A stretch of 64,000 nt of DNA from Vibrio tapetis subsp. tapetis (GCF_900233005.1 NZ_LT960611.1:3534001-3598000), one strand, 5' to 3'; positions 9,926 through 19,515 are shown, numbered from the stretch's first letter. The notes: a model not told the origin generated them from the sequence alone. Numbers and translations: made by a program.

Positions 9926-10980
9926 TATTGAAAGCTCTCACTTTGCTCTGAGACCATTGGCATTAATTCTGTATTGAACAGTTTCATTCCGCCGCCGTGA
10001 AGAGGGTAAATTTTATCGTTTATTTTCTCTTCTTTGGTGATTAGCCCGTCGCCATCGAGAGTAAAAATTCGCTGCGCAATTAAGTACTGTTGCTGGTGGT
10101 GCGTCATGGTCACTTGAATCTGCTGGTCATTGAGCTGTTGCCAGAATCCAACCTCAACGCGCGTAGGTTCACCATTTTGATAGTGATAGCGAGTGGTCGC
10201 GCTATGATCGCCGTTGAGTTGCAAAGCAACTTGGAAGCTCTGATTTTCGGTCGATTGAGCGCGATACTTACCTACCCAGCGTCGACTTGAGTCAAGGTTG
10301 CTTAACATAGCGCAACCTTGGAATTCTTTATTATCAAGGGTTAGCGTAGACTGCCAGCTGAAAATATCACCGCTCATGGTATCGGAGCAGTGTTGTTTCG
10401 TAAGCTTTAAATGGCCATTGTCCAGCTGGTATTCTCGAATAGAACTAGAGATGTGACTACTTTGGCGAGCTGACTGAGTTGTCTCGGCTCCTGGTTGACG
10501 AAATTCTACATTCTGTTTAGTTAGTTGAGCATTCCAAAAAGGCTCATTGCCCATCGCTTGGGTTGGATGCGCGGGACGATGACATGCGTTCGCGGCTTCA
10601 ACACTGAGGCGATTGACTTGGGTGACGACAAACGTGGCGTCGTAGTCTGCTGCGAATCCATCCAGAGGTGGTGGAACTAAATAACCAATTAACTCCCCAT
10701 ATAGAGGCTGGTAGGCCTCATGCATCAGCTTTTGCGCTCGTTCAAATTCACCACTTGGTAAATGAACCCAGTATTGTTGGCTGCTGTTGCACGGTTGAAT
10801 AGATCGCGCTTCATGACCTATGACGACTTCACCACGCAGAATGAAAGTTTGTGGCTGAGTTTGCTGACTTAGATTAACAAGAGCGTCAGGCTTAGCGGTT
10901 TGTTTAGGTGGTGGGGATTGGCTACAGCCTGATAATACGATACTGGCTGCCGCGAGTGCGATCATTGTACGTAGGGTCAT
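9925..10980 (-). CDS. Predicted lipoprotein with META/COG3650-like domain
   Basis: 351 residues beginning with a lipoprotein signal (MTLRTMIALAAASIVLSGC, lipobox LSGC), so it should be membrane anchored and periplasmic. The central part contains MGNEPFWNAQL, the hallmark of COG3650/META-type proteins, preceded by an OB-like region with LRGEVVIGHEARSIQPC. No enzymatic residues are recognisable and the function is unknown. It is translationally coupled to tapT by a 1-bp TAATG overlap. Confidence 0.7.
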   Translation of the reverse strand: MTLRTMIALAAASIVLSGCSQSPPPKQTAKPDALVNLSQQTQPQTFILRGEVVIGHEARSIQPCNSSQQYWVHLPSGEFERAQKLMHEAYQPLYGELIGYLVPPPLDGFAADYDATFVVTQVNRLSVEAANACHRPAHPTQAMGNEPFWNAQLTKQNVEFRQPGAETTQSARQSSHISSSIREYQLDNGHLKLTKQHCSDTMSGDIFSWQSTLTLDNKEFQGCAMLSNLDSSRRWVGKYRAQSTENQSFQVALQLNGDHSATTRYHYQNGEPTRVEVGFWQQLNDQQIQVTMTHHQQQYLIAQRIFTLDGDGLITKEEKINDKIYPLHGGGMKLFNTELMPMVSEQSESFQ

Positions 10981-11100
10981 GAGTCATCCTGAGACTTAAA
11001 GGGAAGTAGGGGTATTTTACCTCAATTTGTTGTGTAGACCGCAGTCGATTTGTTTAATTCCGGGCAGCGTGTCGGTTATCGTGCGATTTCGATGGGGAGT

Positions 11101-11130
11101 AATAAAAAAGCCGCTCATACATAAGCGGCT
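11101..11130 (-). terminator. Terminator after yigL
   Basis: On the minus strand, AGCCGCT - 8-nt loop - AGCGGCT is followed by a run of T (positions 11108 down to 11101). It ends the pldB-yigL transcription unit. Confidence 0.85.
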
Positions 11131-11153
11131 AATGAATATGGTGGGAGTCGCTG

Positions 11154-11975
11154 TTATAACAGGTGTTCGCGTAAGTAATGAGCGACGGCATCATCGGCAT
11201 GGCTACCAATGATCTCATTGCTTGGTAATGCTTTTTTCACTTTATCGTGAGAGGTTTCCATAACCAGCCCTTTACCTGCCATAGACAGCATTTCAACGTC
11301 ATTCATGCCATCACCAAATACGATGCAGTTTTCCAACGTTAGGTTCAGTTTTTCGGCTACCGCTTTGAGTGCTTCGCCTTTGGATACTTCCGCAGCCATG
11401 ACTTCTAAACACCATGGCGTTGAGAATACGACATTAAGTAGGCCTTCAAATTTTTGATTGAGCTCTTGTTCGTATTTCACCAAGTATTCGTGATCTGGGT
11501 AGGTGAAAAAGAGCTTTGCGACTCCGGTAGTCGGCGCATTATCAGCGTCAAATAGCTGATAAGAGAAGCCAGATTCTTCATGAAAATTCTTTAGGCGCTC
11601 GTCTTCACGATCGAGTAGCCAAAGCTCATCTTGGTAGATATGAATGATCACTTCAGGGTCAGCCTTGATGACATCGACCACACCTTGTACCAACTGCTCT
11701 GGAACGTTTTGACTGTACATCAAGTTATCATTTTCATCATGAACACGAGCACCGTTTGATGTGATCATGTGAGCCGGAATACCTACTTGTCCACGAATGC
11801 CTGCTACATCGACATGATGTCGCCCTGTTGCAAACACAAAATGAAATCCTTGTTGGTGCAAGTCTTTCAATGTTTGTTTAGAAAATTCGGTTAACTGATG
11901 GTTTGGAGCGAGAAGGGTGCCATCCAGATCAGAGGCAACAATGTTAAATGAAGCATTACTTTTCACTTGGGTCAT
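11154..11975 (-). CDS. yigL: Cof-type HAD phosphatase YigL
   Basis: 273-residue HAD hydrolase of the Cof/type IIB group: DLDGTLLAPNH near the N-terminus, FATGRHH, a large cap domain (about 85-190), then KGEALKAV and FGDGMNDVEML. E. coli YigL is a pyridoxal-phosphate and sugar-phosphate phosphatase; I assign the name from the family and from its place directly downstream of pldB, as in E. coli. The substrate here is not shown by the sequence. Confidence 0.82.
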   Translation of the reverse strand: MTQVKSNASFNIVASDLDGTLLAPNHQLTEFSKQTLKDLHQQGFHFVFATGRHHVDVAGIRGQVGIPAHMITSNGARVHDENDNLMYSQNVPEQLVQGVVDVIKADPEVIIHIYQDELWLLDREDERLKNFHEESGFSYQLFDADNAPTTGVAKLFFTYPDHEYLVKYEQELNQKFEGLLNVVFSTPWCLEVMAAEVSKGEALKAVAEKLNLTLENCIVFGDGMNDVEMLSMAGKGLVMETSHDKVKKALPSNEIIGSHADDAVAHYLREHLL

Positions 11976-12088
11976 AGCGTTCTCAAATTAATACAAATAG
12001 GGTGCTCAAATTAATACTGATTCATTTTAGGGGATAACAAGATTAAAAAAGAGGGTAAACCCGCATTTCCCCTTTTAATCGACGCTTT

Positions 12089-13078
12089 CTAACGATGTAC
12101 TTCGCATTGAGCAAGGTGCGTGAACAATGAATGCAGTGCTGGAGTTCGAATGGCGTCTATTTCAAATAAAATCTCGTGCCTCGCGTTAGGGATACTTTCT
12201 AATCTGACATGCGGTCCGGACATTTTAGCAAAGCGTACGTGGGAAGCATTATCAACGATTTGATCGCATTGCGCCTGCATCAGTAAGGTTGGCGTTTGCA
12301 GCATGCTTGCATTGTCTACGCACTGTTGTGCAGCATTTAAGCTCTCGGCTACCCAGTGTGTACTCGGGCCACCAAGCTTCAATTGGGGTAACTGTTCATA
12401 CAGGTCACGAAACCACTGATAACGAACAAGGCTTTGGGTTAAGCGGTTGTCGTCGAATGGTTTTGGATAATAATTACGATGACCCGGGGCATATTTGGGT
12501 TGAGACGCTCTGGCTGCCATCAATTGAGCCATTTTTTGCGCTATTGGGCGAAAATACCAAGGCAGTGCTACGCCAAACATAGGTGAGCTTAAGGTCAGTG
12601 AGTCAAATGGATGATGTTTATGCTGTTGTAGGTATTGAGCGGCAATGGCTCCACCCATTGAGTGGCCGATCAAGTGGCAGTGCTGATATTGTTTTAGAGG
12701 CCAGTGATTAACAAGCAGCGCCATATCTTTGATGTAGTCGTCAAACTCGTCAACAAACCCCATTTCAGGATCATGGCAGAGGCGTTCTGACGCTCCTTGA
12801 CCGCGATGATCATAAGAAAAAATGTCATAGCCCTGAGAGTAAAGGTCGAAGAACAGCTCTTGGTATTTCCAGACACTTTCAATACGGCCATTAATAAAAA
12901 CAATTGCTTTGGTGTTTGTTGGTGCAGTCATGGACGACCAGTAGAGAGATGAGCTCTTCGTTCCGGTTAAAAAACCGTCTTGCCTTTGTTGCCAAAAAGG
13001 CGCAATCTTGCCCTTAAAGAAGGCTTGATAATCGGCCTCTTGGCTAAATGTGAAGTCGGCAGTCGGATCGTTTGGCAT
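12089..13078 (-). CDS. pldB: Lysophospholipase L2-type alpha/beta hydrolase
   Basis: 329-residue monoacylglycerol-lipase-like alpha/beta hydrolase. Visible: YDHRGQGAS, the nucleophile elbow GHSMGG (Ser), the acid region QAQCDQIVDN, and the histidine in NARHEILFE. PldB hydrolyses lysophospholipids at the inner membrane. Conserved neighbours are yigL downstream on the same strand and rhtB divergent upstream; the 95 bp between pldB and rhtB must hold both promoters. Confidence 0.85.
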   Translation of the reverse strand: MPNDPTADFTFSQEADYQAFFKGKIAPFWQQRQDGFLTGTKSSSLYWSSMTAPTNTKAIVFINGRIESVWKYQELFFDLYSQGYDIFSYDHRGQGASERLCHDPEMGFVDEFDDYIKDMALLVNHWPLKQYQHCHLIGHSMGGAIAAQYLQQHKHHPFDSLTLSSPMFGVALPWYFRPIAQKMAQLMAARASQPKYAPGHRNYYPKPFDDNRLTQSLVRYQWFRDLYEQLPQLKLGGPSTHWVAESLNAAQQCVDNASMLQTPTLLMQAQCDQIVDNASHVRFAKMSGPHVRLESIPNARHEILFEIDAIRTPALHSLFTHLAQCEVHR

Positions 13079-13173
13079 GAGAGTTCTACTTAATACAGGT
13101 GCAAATTAGTGCTTAGGTTCAGTATATGCGAATGCACAAGAGTGTCTACGCTTAAGCCAGTGAGAGAGTGATT

Positions 13174-13791
13174 ATGGATTTACAGATTTGGTTAGCTTAT
13201 GTACTAACCGCCATTGTGTTTAGTTTAGCGCCAGGGTCTGGCACAGTAAATTCAGTGAGCAATGGCATCAGTCATGGCATGAAAAAATCATTACCTGCCA
13301 TTGCTGGATTGCAAATCGGCCTAATGATTCATATTGCTTTTGTAGGGGCTGGTATTGGCGCCTTGGTTGCTCAATCTGCTACTGCTTTCACCATCATTAA
13401 ATGGGTGGGTGTCGCGTATCTAATTTGGCTTGGTATCAATAAGTGGCGCGACTCATCGTCATTATCTGTCAGCGAAGCGGGTGATGAAAAGTCAGGTTTA
13501 CAGTTATTGCGCAGCGCCGTCGTTATAAATTTAACAAACCCTAAATCTATCGTGTTTTTGGTGGCGTTGTTTCCTCAATTTATAGACCCTACAGCCACTC
13601 AATTGCCTCAATTAATGATATTAGGCGTCACAACAGTCGTTATCGATACGGTTGTTATGCTCTTTTATACTGGGTTAGCGTCTCAGTTAGGTCGATTTAT
13701 TCGTTCAGAAGCGATGATGGCAAGGCTAAATAAAGTCTTTGGCAGTATGTTTGTTGGTTGCGGTCTATTACTCGCGACTGCTCGCGCATAA
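13174..13791 (+). CDS. rhtB: RhtB-family homoserine / homoserine-lactone exporter
   Basis: LysE/RhtB superfamily transporter, 205 residues from ATG 13174, which has GAGAGAG just upstream; a GTG two codons earlier is the less likely start. Signature N-terminus: LAPGSGTVNSVSNGISHG. About six hydrophobic segments follow, with the LTNPKSIVFLVALFPQF loop typical of RhtB. It lies divergent from pldB, as in E. coli. The substrate (homoserine, threonine or lactones) is inferred from the family. Confidence 0.85.
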   Translation: MDLQIWLAYVLTAIVFSLAPGSGTVNSVSNGISHGMKKSLPAIAGLQIGLMIHIAFVGAGIGALVAQSATAFTIIKWVGVAYLIWLGINKWRDSSSLSVSEAGDEKSGLQLLRSAVVINLTNPKSIVFLVALFPQFIDPTATQLPQLMILGVTTVVIDTVVMLFYTGLASQLGRFIRSEAMMARLNKVFGSMFVGCGLLLATARA

Positions 13792-13890
13792 TCTAAGGTA
13801 TGGCATTGCTTTTTGTTGGTATTCGCTATTAAATGTGTACTCAATTCGTCAATTAATAAAGACATCTCAGAGCTTTAGCAGGTTTTCGGT

Positions 13891-15129
13891 ATGTATACCT
13901 ATGTCGCAAGACAACCGATTCTTAACAGCAAGTGCCACACCATTGGTTATGAGTTGTTATTTCGTGATGGTGAAAAAAATGCCTACCCTGAACATGTGGG
14001 ATCAAACCGTGCGACGTACCGTTTAATTGCCGAGAATTTCCTCTCTTTTCAGTCTTTAACGACCAGCCGTCAATCGAGCTATTTCATTAATTTCCCTCAA
14101 GAGAGTTTGATTCGCTTGTTGCCTATGGCTTTGCCTAAAGAGCACATCGTGGTCGAAATACTAGAGACGTGTGAGCCGACGGACGAGCTATTGCAAGCTG
14201 TACGTTATTTGCATCGTAATGGTTATGTTATCGCACTTGATGATTTTGATCTTGGCGTGGAATGGGAGCGATTTGTCCCCTATGCCCGAATTATCAAGAT
14301 CGACTTGATGCAAGTCGGCGTTGAAAGAGCGTGTCAGTATGTGCAGGAGCGAACCAAGCAAGGCAGTAAAAGTCGCTTCTTAGCCGAGCGGGTCGAAACT
14401 CAGCAAGAATTTGATATGGTTAAAGGGGCGGGTTTTCACTTGTTCCAAGGTTACTTTTTTAGTAAGCCAGAAGTCGTCAGAAATCATGCTATCAAGCCAG
14501 AACAAGTGCTGGCGATGCAGTTATTTCATGAAGTATGTAAAGTCGATGTCGACTATAACAAGGTCGAGCTCCTTATTTCGAGTGACGTTAGCTTAAGCTA
14601 TCAATTACTTAAGTTTGTGAATGGCTTCTCTACTCGCATAATGGTGCCGATTTCGTCCTTTAAGCAGGCTTTGGTTTATTTGGGTCAAGATAAGCTAAAG
14701 CAGTTTGTCTCTCTAGTGGTTGCGTCTTATGTTTCCGTTAGCAAGCCGGGGGAGCTACGCAAGCTCTCTTTGCAACGGGCTCGGTTTTGCCATTTGATGA
14801 CGCGATACCAACCTTTTTCTGAACAGCGTGATCATGCATTTTTGCTCGGCCTATTTTCACTGCTCGATTCATTTTTAGATCATTCAATGGATCATTTATT
14901 AAAGCAGTTACCATTGAGCACTGAGATTAACATTGCATTATTGGAGCGACGCGGCCCATTGGGGTTGTTGTTAGCGATAGAAGAATGCTTTGAACAAGCT
15001 GACTGGCAAGGTGTTGAAAAGCTTTGTATTACCCTGCGTCTCGAAGTGGATGACGTTCGGCATGAACTGGTAGAAGCAATGACTTGGAGTGAGCAAATAC
15101 AAAGCTCTTTAATTGAATCCTCTTCATGA
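13891..15129 (+). CDS. cdgJ: EAL-HDOD signalling protein (CdgJ-like)
   Basis: 412 residues: EAL-like domain (about 1-200) then HDOD domain (about 205-400). The EAL start is RQPILNSKCHTIGYELLFRDG, so the motif reads ELL with E21 kept. NFPQESLI replaces the canonical N-site region, DDFDLGVEW the DDFGxG loop, and IIKIDLMQV and ERVET the later sites, so catalytic competence is doubtful. In V. cholerae the EAL-HDOD protein at the equivalent place near rhtB (CdgJ) affects motility and biofilm; the name rests on that recollection and on architecture. A strong terminator follows. Confidence 0.75.
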   Translation: MYTYVARQPILNSKCHTIGYELLFRDGEKNAYPEHVGSNRATYRLIAENFLSFQSLTTSRQSSYFINFPQESLIRLLPMALPKEHIVVEILETCEPTDELLQAVRYLHRNGYVIALDDFDLGVEWERFVPYARIIKIDLMQVGVERACQYVQERTKQGSKSRFLAERVETQQEFDMVKGAGFHLFQGYFFSKPEVVRNHAIKPEQVLAMQLFHEVCKVDVDYNKVELLISSDVSLSYQLLKFVNGFSTRIMVPISSFKQALVYLGQDKLKQFVSLVVASYVSVSKPGELRKLSLQRARFCHLMTRYQPFSEQRDHAFLLGLFSLLDSFLDHSMDHLLKQLPLSTEINIALLERRGPLGLLLAIEECFEQADWQGVEKLCITLRLEVDDVRHELVEAMTWSEQIQSSLIESSS

Positions 15130-15147
15130 AGAATTTGTGACAATAGA

Positions 15148-15176
15148 AACACGCGTATTGACGCGTGTTTTTTTTT
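15148..15176 (+). terminator. Terminator after the EAL-HDOD gene
   Basis: A 9-bp stem, AACACGCGT / ACGCGTGTT, with a 4-nt loop (ATTG), followed directly by about nine T residues. It insulates the arsenic operon from upstream transcription. Confidence 0.9.
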
Positions 15177-15181
15177 ATCTA

Positions 15182-15205
15182 ATATATATGGATATGCGTA
15201 TATGA
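15182..15205 (+). promoter_or_regulatory. Candidate ArsR operator
   Basis: AT-rich block with repeated ATATG units, including the imperfect dyad ATATGCGTATAT at 15192-15203, directly before the arsR ribosome site. ArsR repressors bind similar sequences over their own promoters (E. coli ArsR sites contain CATATGCG). Site assignment is inference. Confidence 0.45.
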
Positions 15206-15217
15206 GGTTTTATTGTG

Positions 15218-15553
15218 ATGTTACCCAATCAGTTTTTTAAGTTGTTATCGGATGAAACGCGTTTGAGATGTTTGCTTCTTATTGCCAGAGAAGGCCGCTT
15301 ATGTGTCTGTGAATTGACGCAGGCGCTACAAGAGAGTCAGCCTAAAATCTCACGCCACCTCGCACAATTACGCCAGTCAGGTGTGCTCAAAGATGAAAGA
15401 CAGGGTCAATGGGTATATTACGATGTGGCAGATTCATTGCCTGGGTGGATGCGTAAAGTCATAACCGGCTTGCAAGAATCAAATTGTTTGGCAACACAAT
15501 ATGAGCAAGATACATCACGTTTACTTCAGGCCGAAAAGCCAGTGTGCAGTTAG
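15218..15553 (+). CDS. arsR: ArsR-family arsenic-responsive repressor
   Basis: 111-residue winged-helix repressor starting at ATG 15218 behind TGAGG; a GTG one codon earlier is possible. It carries [13 protein letters not shown] and the As(III)-binding CVC motif in [11 protein letters not shown], followed by the recognition helix [18 protein letters not shown] and the wing [11 protein letters not shown]. It likely represses the operon GAPDH-phosphatase-arsJ until arsenite binds the cysteines. A further CS pair ends the protein. Confidence 0.9.
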   Translation: MLPNQFFKLLSDETRLRCLLLIAREGRLCVCELTQALQESQPKISRHLAQLRQSGVLKDERQGQWVYYDVADSLPGWMRKVITGLQESNCLATQYEQDTSRLLQAEKPVCS

Positions 15554-15594
15554 GTTCCAATTTACAATTAATTCAATTTACAAAGAGAGATGTA

Positions 15595-16605
15595 ATGACT
15601 ATCAAAGTAGGTATTAATGGTTTTGGTCGTATTGGCCGCTTAGCACTTCGTGCTGCATTTAATTGGCCTGAAGTTGAGTTTGTGCGTATTAATGATGTAG
15701 CCGGTGATGCTGCAACGTTGGCTCACCTGTTAGAGTTCGATTCAGTTCAAGGGCGCTGGGAGCACGCTGTTACCTCTCAAGGCAATAGTATTCAAGTGCT
15801 TGACCATCGTATCGCGACAACACAAGAGAGTGAAATATCAGCAGTTGATTGGTCGGATTGTGATGTTGTAATTGAAGCAACTGGCGTTAACCGCGATATT
15901 AGTAAACTGAATCAATACCTCGAACAAGGTGTTGGCCGTGTCGTTGTTTCTGCGCCAGTGAAAGATGCCAATGTCGCCAATGTGGTTGTTGGCGTTAATG
16001 ATGCGATTTTTGCACCTGAAAAGCACCAGATTGTAACGGCAGCGTCGTGTACGACGAACTGTATTGCACCTGTGGTTAAGGTGATTCACGAGAAACTGGG
16101 CATAGCGAATGCGTCGTTTACGACGATTCATGATTTAACCAATACTCAAACCATTCTTGATGCCCCTCATAAAGACTTGCGTCGCGCACGAGCTTGTGGA
16201 ATGAGTTTGATCCCGACCACAACGGGCAGTGCTAAAGCGATTATTGAAATTTTCCCAGATCTTGACGGTAAGATTAATGGCCATGCCGTACGTGTTCCTC
16301 TCGCGAATGCTTCTTTAACGGACATTGTGTTTGAAGTAGAAAGAGACACAACAGTAGAGGAAGTGAATGCGTTACTTAAAGAAGCATCACAAGGTGAGTT
16401 AGCTGGTATTTTAGGCTTTGAAGAGCGTCCGTTGGTTTCTATTGATTATCGTGGCGACAAGCGTTCTACGATCGTAGATGCGCTGTCTACGATGTTGGTT
16501 GGTAAGCGAATGGTTAAGATTTACGCTTGGTATGATAATGAAATGGGTTATGCGACTCGTACCGCTGAACTCATGCGCACTGTCGGTTTGGCTGAAGGAA
16601 AATAA
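15595..16605 (+). CDS. ArsJ-associated glyceraldehyde-3-phosphate dehydrogenase
   Basis: 336-residue GAPDH with NAD-binding [10 protein letters not shown] at the N-terminus, catalytic ASCTTNC, and [10 protein letters not shown] near the C-terminus. ATG 15595 follows AGAGAGA; an earlier in-frame opening would overlap arsR. Established pathway: ars-linked GAPDH uses arsenate in place of phosphate to form 1-arseno-3-phosphoglycerate, which ArsJ exports before it hydrolyses. Its place between arsR and arsJ supports this detoxification role rather than glycolysis. Confidence 0.9.
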   Translation: MTIKVGINGFGRIGRLALRAAFNWPEVEFVRINDVAGDAATLAHLLEFDSVQGRWEHAVTSQGNSIQVLDHRIATTQESEISAVDWSDCDVVIEATGVNRDISKLNQYLEQGVGRVVVSAPVKDANVANVVVGVNDAIFAPEKHQIVTAASCTTNCIAPVVKVIHEKLGIANASFTTIHDLTNTQTILDAPHKDLRRARACGMSLIPTTTGSAKAIIEIFPDLDGKINGHAVRVPLANASLTDIVFEVERDTTVEEVNALLKEASQGELAGILGFEERPLVSIDYRGDKRSTIVDALSTMLVGKRMVKIYAWYDNEMGYATRTAELMRTVGLAEGK

Positions 16606-16607
16606 CC

Positions 16608-17108
16608 ATGGAACATCCAGTCTGGAGCCTGGCAACAGGCCAACAACAAGCGGCATTGATTTTAACGCCATGCCCTGGAACAAAAGGTGTTGAGTTGGCT
16701 AAATCGTTAGGTCAACTAAAAGCACAAGGTGTTAAAGCGGTTGTAACGGCCATTAATAATGAAGAAATGCAGAGTAAAGGGGTGCGTGAACTTGGTGCGC
16801 TAACAGAAGAGCTGGGGATGGCTTGGCATCATATCGTTATTGAGGATGATCAAGCTCCGGGGGAAGATTTTTCTGCTAAGTGGCAACAAGCTAGCCCTAG
16901 CCTACAAGCTCTATTGGCGAACGGTGATAAAGTCGCACTGCATTGCATGGGAGGATCTGGCCGTACTGGTCTTCTAGCCGCCCATTTATTATTGGAACAA
17001 GGTTGGCCGCTAGACAAGATTATTTCTCAGGTGCAAGCATTACGCCCAGGTGCATTTACCAAAGCGGTACAACAAGACTATATTCAGTCTGTAGCTAACT
17101 CAAAGTAA
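16608..17108 (+). CDS. Dual-specificity / CDKN3-like protein phosphatase in the ars operon
   Basis: 166 residues with the cysteine-phosphatase P-loop HCMGGSGRTG, matching HCxxGxxRTG, and an upstream aspartate loop (IEDDQAPGEDF). The start ATG is 2 bp after the GAPDH stop, so it is part of the ars operon. Its role is unproved: it could act on a phosphorylated or arsenylated sugar acid, or on the transporter. Alternatives include a regulatory tyrosine phosphatase. The family call is firm; the substrate is unknown. Confidence 0.75.
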   Translation: MEHPVWSLATGQQQAALILTPCPGTKGVELAKSLGQLKAQGVKAVVTAINNEEMQSKGVRELGALTEELGMAWHHIVIEDDQAPGEDFSAKWQQASPSLQALLANGDKVALHCMGGSGRTGLLAAHLLLEQGWPLDKIISQVQALRPGAFTKAVQQDYIQSVANSK

Positions 17109-17116
17109 CCGAATAG

Positions 17117-17145
17117 AGCTTTAGGAACATCATGATCCTAAAGCT
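17117..17145 (+). promoter_or_regulatory. Intra-operon hairpin between phosphatase gene and arsJ
   Basis: A perfect 10-bp stem, AGCTTTAGGA / TCCTAAAGCT, with a 9-nt loop. There is no T tract, so a simple terminator is unlikely; mRNA processing, stability or partial attenuation before arsJ are more plausible. Confidence 0.5.
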
Positions 17146-17184
17146 TGAATACCTTTCTCTTCATCATTAGAGAGTGACCCTCGT

Positions 17185-18420
17185 ATGTTTGCAAACTTAA
17201 GCCATAGTGTGCGTCAGTACATGTTAGTGACTTTTAATTATTGGAATTTTACTCTTACCGACGGCGCTTTACGCATGTTGGTTGTGTTGTATTTTCACGA
17301 CTTGGGTTACGGGACATTAGCGATCGCTTCACTGTTTTTGTTCTATGAATTTTTTGGTGTAGTGACTAATTTAGTCGGAGGTTGGCTAGGCGCTCGCCTA
17401 GGTCTTAATCGGACCATGAACGTTGGTTTAGTGATGCAAGTCCTGGCGTTGCTCATGTTGGCCGTTCCCAGCGTTTGGTTAACGATTCCTTGGGTCATGG
17501 CTGCGCAAGCTTTATCTGGTATTGCTAAAGATCTGAATAAAATGAGTGCTAAGAGTTCAATTAAGGCACTAGTACCAGATGAACAGCAAGGGGCTTTATA
17601 TAAGTGGATTGCGATCCTGACGGGCTCGAAAAATACCTTAAAAGGTGTTGGGTTCTTCATGGGGGGGGCGTTGTTATCGTTAGTGGGATTCCAATATGCG
17701 GTATTAGGCATGGCTGCTGTTCTGTTTGTGGTGTTCATGGCAAGCTTGATAATGCTTGATGGTGATATGGGGAAGGCAAAATCAAAACCCAAATTTACAC
17801 AAATGTTCTCTAAGTCTGACAGTATTAATCGGTTATCGATTGCTCGCATGTTCTTGTTTGGTGCTCGCGATGTGTGGTTTGTCGTGGCACTGCCAATCTA
17901 TCTCGGTAGCGTATTTGGCTGGGATCATTTTTGGGTTGGTGGCTTTTTGGCGGTTTGGGTCATGGCATACGGTGTTGTGCAAGGTTTTGCTCCTAAAATC
18001 ACTGGCAAAGCAGAAGGTAAAGTTCCAGATGGACGCTCTGCTCTCTACTGGGTGAGTATTTTAGCCGCTGTGACGGGGACAATTGCATATTTGATGCAGT
18101 TAGGTTGGCAACCTGAGTGGGTGATCACTATCGGCCTATTAGTCTTCGGTGCCGTCTTTGCGATCAATTCCTCTCTGCACTCCTATTTGATCGTTAGCTA
18201 TGCTAAAGGTGATGGTGTCTCGCTGGATGTCGGTTTCTACTACATGGCCAATGCAATGGGAAGATTGGTCGGTACTATATTGTCTGGTTGGGTGTTTCAA
18301 GAAGCCGGTTTAGTGGCGTGTTTGTGGGTTTCTTTCGGGTTTTTGCTCATTACGGTATTGGTTAGTATTCGGTTACCTCGCCGGCTAAACGCGAAGGATG
18401 TGAGCGCGCGTCAAGGTTAA
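17185..18420 (+). CDS. arsJ: Organoarsenical efflux transporter ArsJ
   Basis: 411-residue major-facilitator protein with about twelve membrane segments and ArsJ signatures (NYWNFTLTDGALRMLVVLYF at the start, DLNKMSAKSSIK in the middle). Exports 1-arseno-3-phosphoglycerate made by the operon GAPDH, giving arsenate resistance. ATG 17185 is preceded by a weak GAGTGACC. It is 76 bp after the phosphatase gene, with a stable hairpin in between. Last gene of the ars operon. Confidence 0.9.
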   Translation: MFANLSHSVRQYMLVTFNYWNFTLTDGALRMLVVLYFHDLGYGTLAIASLFLFYEFFGVVTNLVGGWLGARLGLNRTMNVGLVMQVLALLMLAVPSVWLTIPWVMAAQALSGIAKDLNKMSAKSSIKALVPDEQQGALYKWIAILTGSKNTLKGVGFFMGGALLSLVGFQYAVLGMAAVLFVVFMASLIMLDGDMGKAKSKPKFTQMFSKSDSINRLSIARMFLFGARDVWFVVALPIYLGSVFGWDHFWVGGFLAVWVMAYGVVQGFAPKITGKAEGKVPDGRSALYWVSILAAVTGTIAYLMQLGWQPEWVITIGLLVFGAVFAINSSLHSYLIVSYAKGDGVSLDVGFYYMANAMGRLVGTILSGWVFQEAGLVACLWVSFGFLLITVLVSIRLPRRLNAKDVSARQG

Positions 18421-18501
18421 CAGGAAATTTACCTGAATTTGTCCTGCATCTTATAGGCTTGTTGTTATGCTTAGTATGGTCTATTGATGATAGGAGGCCA
18501 T

Positions 18502-19515
18502 GTGACTCAACGAGTTTTATTTTTTGACCTATTACGTTGCCTTGCGGCAATTGCTGTTGTCTTAATTCATGCTTTAGGTCCATATCGCCACTTAATGGGT
18601 GATATCCCCTTTGAACACTGGTCTATAGCGGTTGGCTTAAACAGTGTGAGCCGCTGGGCTGTTCCTATTTTCATTATGATCACCGGGGCTCTTTTACTGA
18701 GTGATGCTCGACCTTTCCAAGCTAAGGTGTTTTTTCAAAAGAGATTTGCAAAAGTGCTGATCCCATTCTTTGTTTGGTCGGCTTTTTATGCAGTATTCTC
18801 TGGCTGGACGAGCGGTGGTTTTGATTGGCAGCCCGTCACTCAGGCGCTAGGTGAATTTATACATCACGAAACTTATTATCATCTCGGCTTTTTCTACTAT
18901 TTCTTACCGCTTTATTTCTTAGTCCCAATTTATCGATGGATTATCACCCAGCATGGTGAAACGGGGATCTGGCTATTTATTGCAATTTGGTTGTTTACGA
19001 CAGCCTTGTTTTTGTTGGATGTCGATGGACCTTGGTCAAATCAGATCTGGTTGTTTTCTGGTTATTTAATGCTTGGGTATGCTTTGTATCAAGTGACTCC
19101 CCTTACCGGCCGTAACTTGTCGTTGGCGGTTTCTTTCGGTGTCTTTAGTTTGTTAGCAACGATTTATTGGGTCATTGCTGGCAGTGTAGAAAATGGAGAG
19201 TATACAGTAGGGCGGTGGCTTTCGTATAAAACGCTTAATACCGTTCTGGCTGCTAGCATGATCTTCATTATGTGCCGAAAATTTGCGGATGGTCTATCGA
19301 GATCAGCCTTGAAGGTTATCGCGTTTATCAGTCGTTATAGTTTGGGGATTTATTTACTTCATCCGATCTTTTTGTGGCCGCTATATCAACTGGAGTTACC
19401 GCTACTCCATCCTTTGGTTGGTTTGCCGTTATGGGTCATATTCAGTGGGGGAGCGGCTCTATTTTCTAGCTGGTGGCTTTCAAAATACAAAGCCACCGCT
19501 TGGTTAGTGCCTTAA
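18502..19515 (+). CDS. Membrane acyltransferase 3 family protein
   Basis: 337 residues from GTG 18502, chosen because AGGAGG ends 4 nt before it; TTG/ATG codons further upstream lie before or in that site. Acyltransferase-3 family: N-terminal FFDLLRCLAAIAVVLIHA with the catalytic-type histidine, PIFIMITGALLL, and about ten membrane helices, ending ISRYSLGIYLLHPIF. Such proteins O-acetylate surface sugars (WecH/OafA type). The acceptor is unknown. The 3' end overlaps yhhM on the other strand by 4 bp. Confidence 0.82.
   Translation: MTQRVLFFDLLRCLAAIAVVLIHALGPYRHLMGDIPFEHWSIAVGLNSVSRWAVPIFIMITGALLLSDARPFQAKVFFQKRFAKVLIPFFVWSAFYAVFSGWTSGGFDWQPVTQALGEFIHHETYYHLGFFYYFLPLYFLVPIYRWIITQHGETGIWLFIAIWLFTTALFLLDVDGPWSNQIWLFSGYLMLGYALYQVTPLTGRNLSLAVSFGVFSLLATIYWVIAGSVENGEYTVGRWLSYKTLNTVLAASMIFIMCRKFADGLSRSALKVIAFISRYSLGIYLLHPIFLWPLYQLELPLLHPLVGLPLWVIFSGGAALFSSWWLSKYKATAWLVP

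Noticed and set aside
17343..17849. 168-residue minus-strand open frame opposite arsJ
   Set aside because: Shadow of the transporter gene; no start signal and no recognisable protein.
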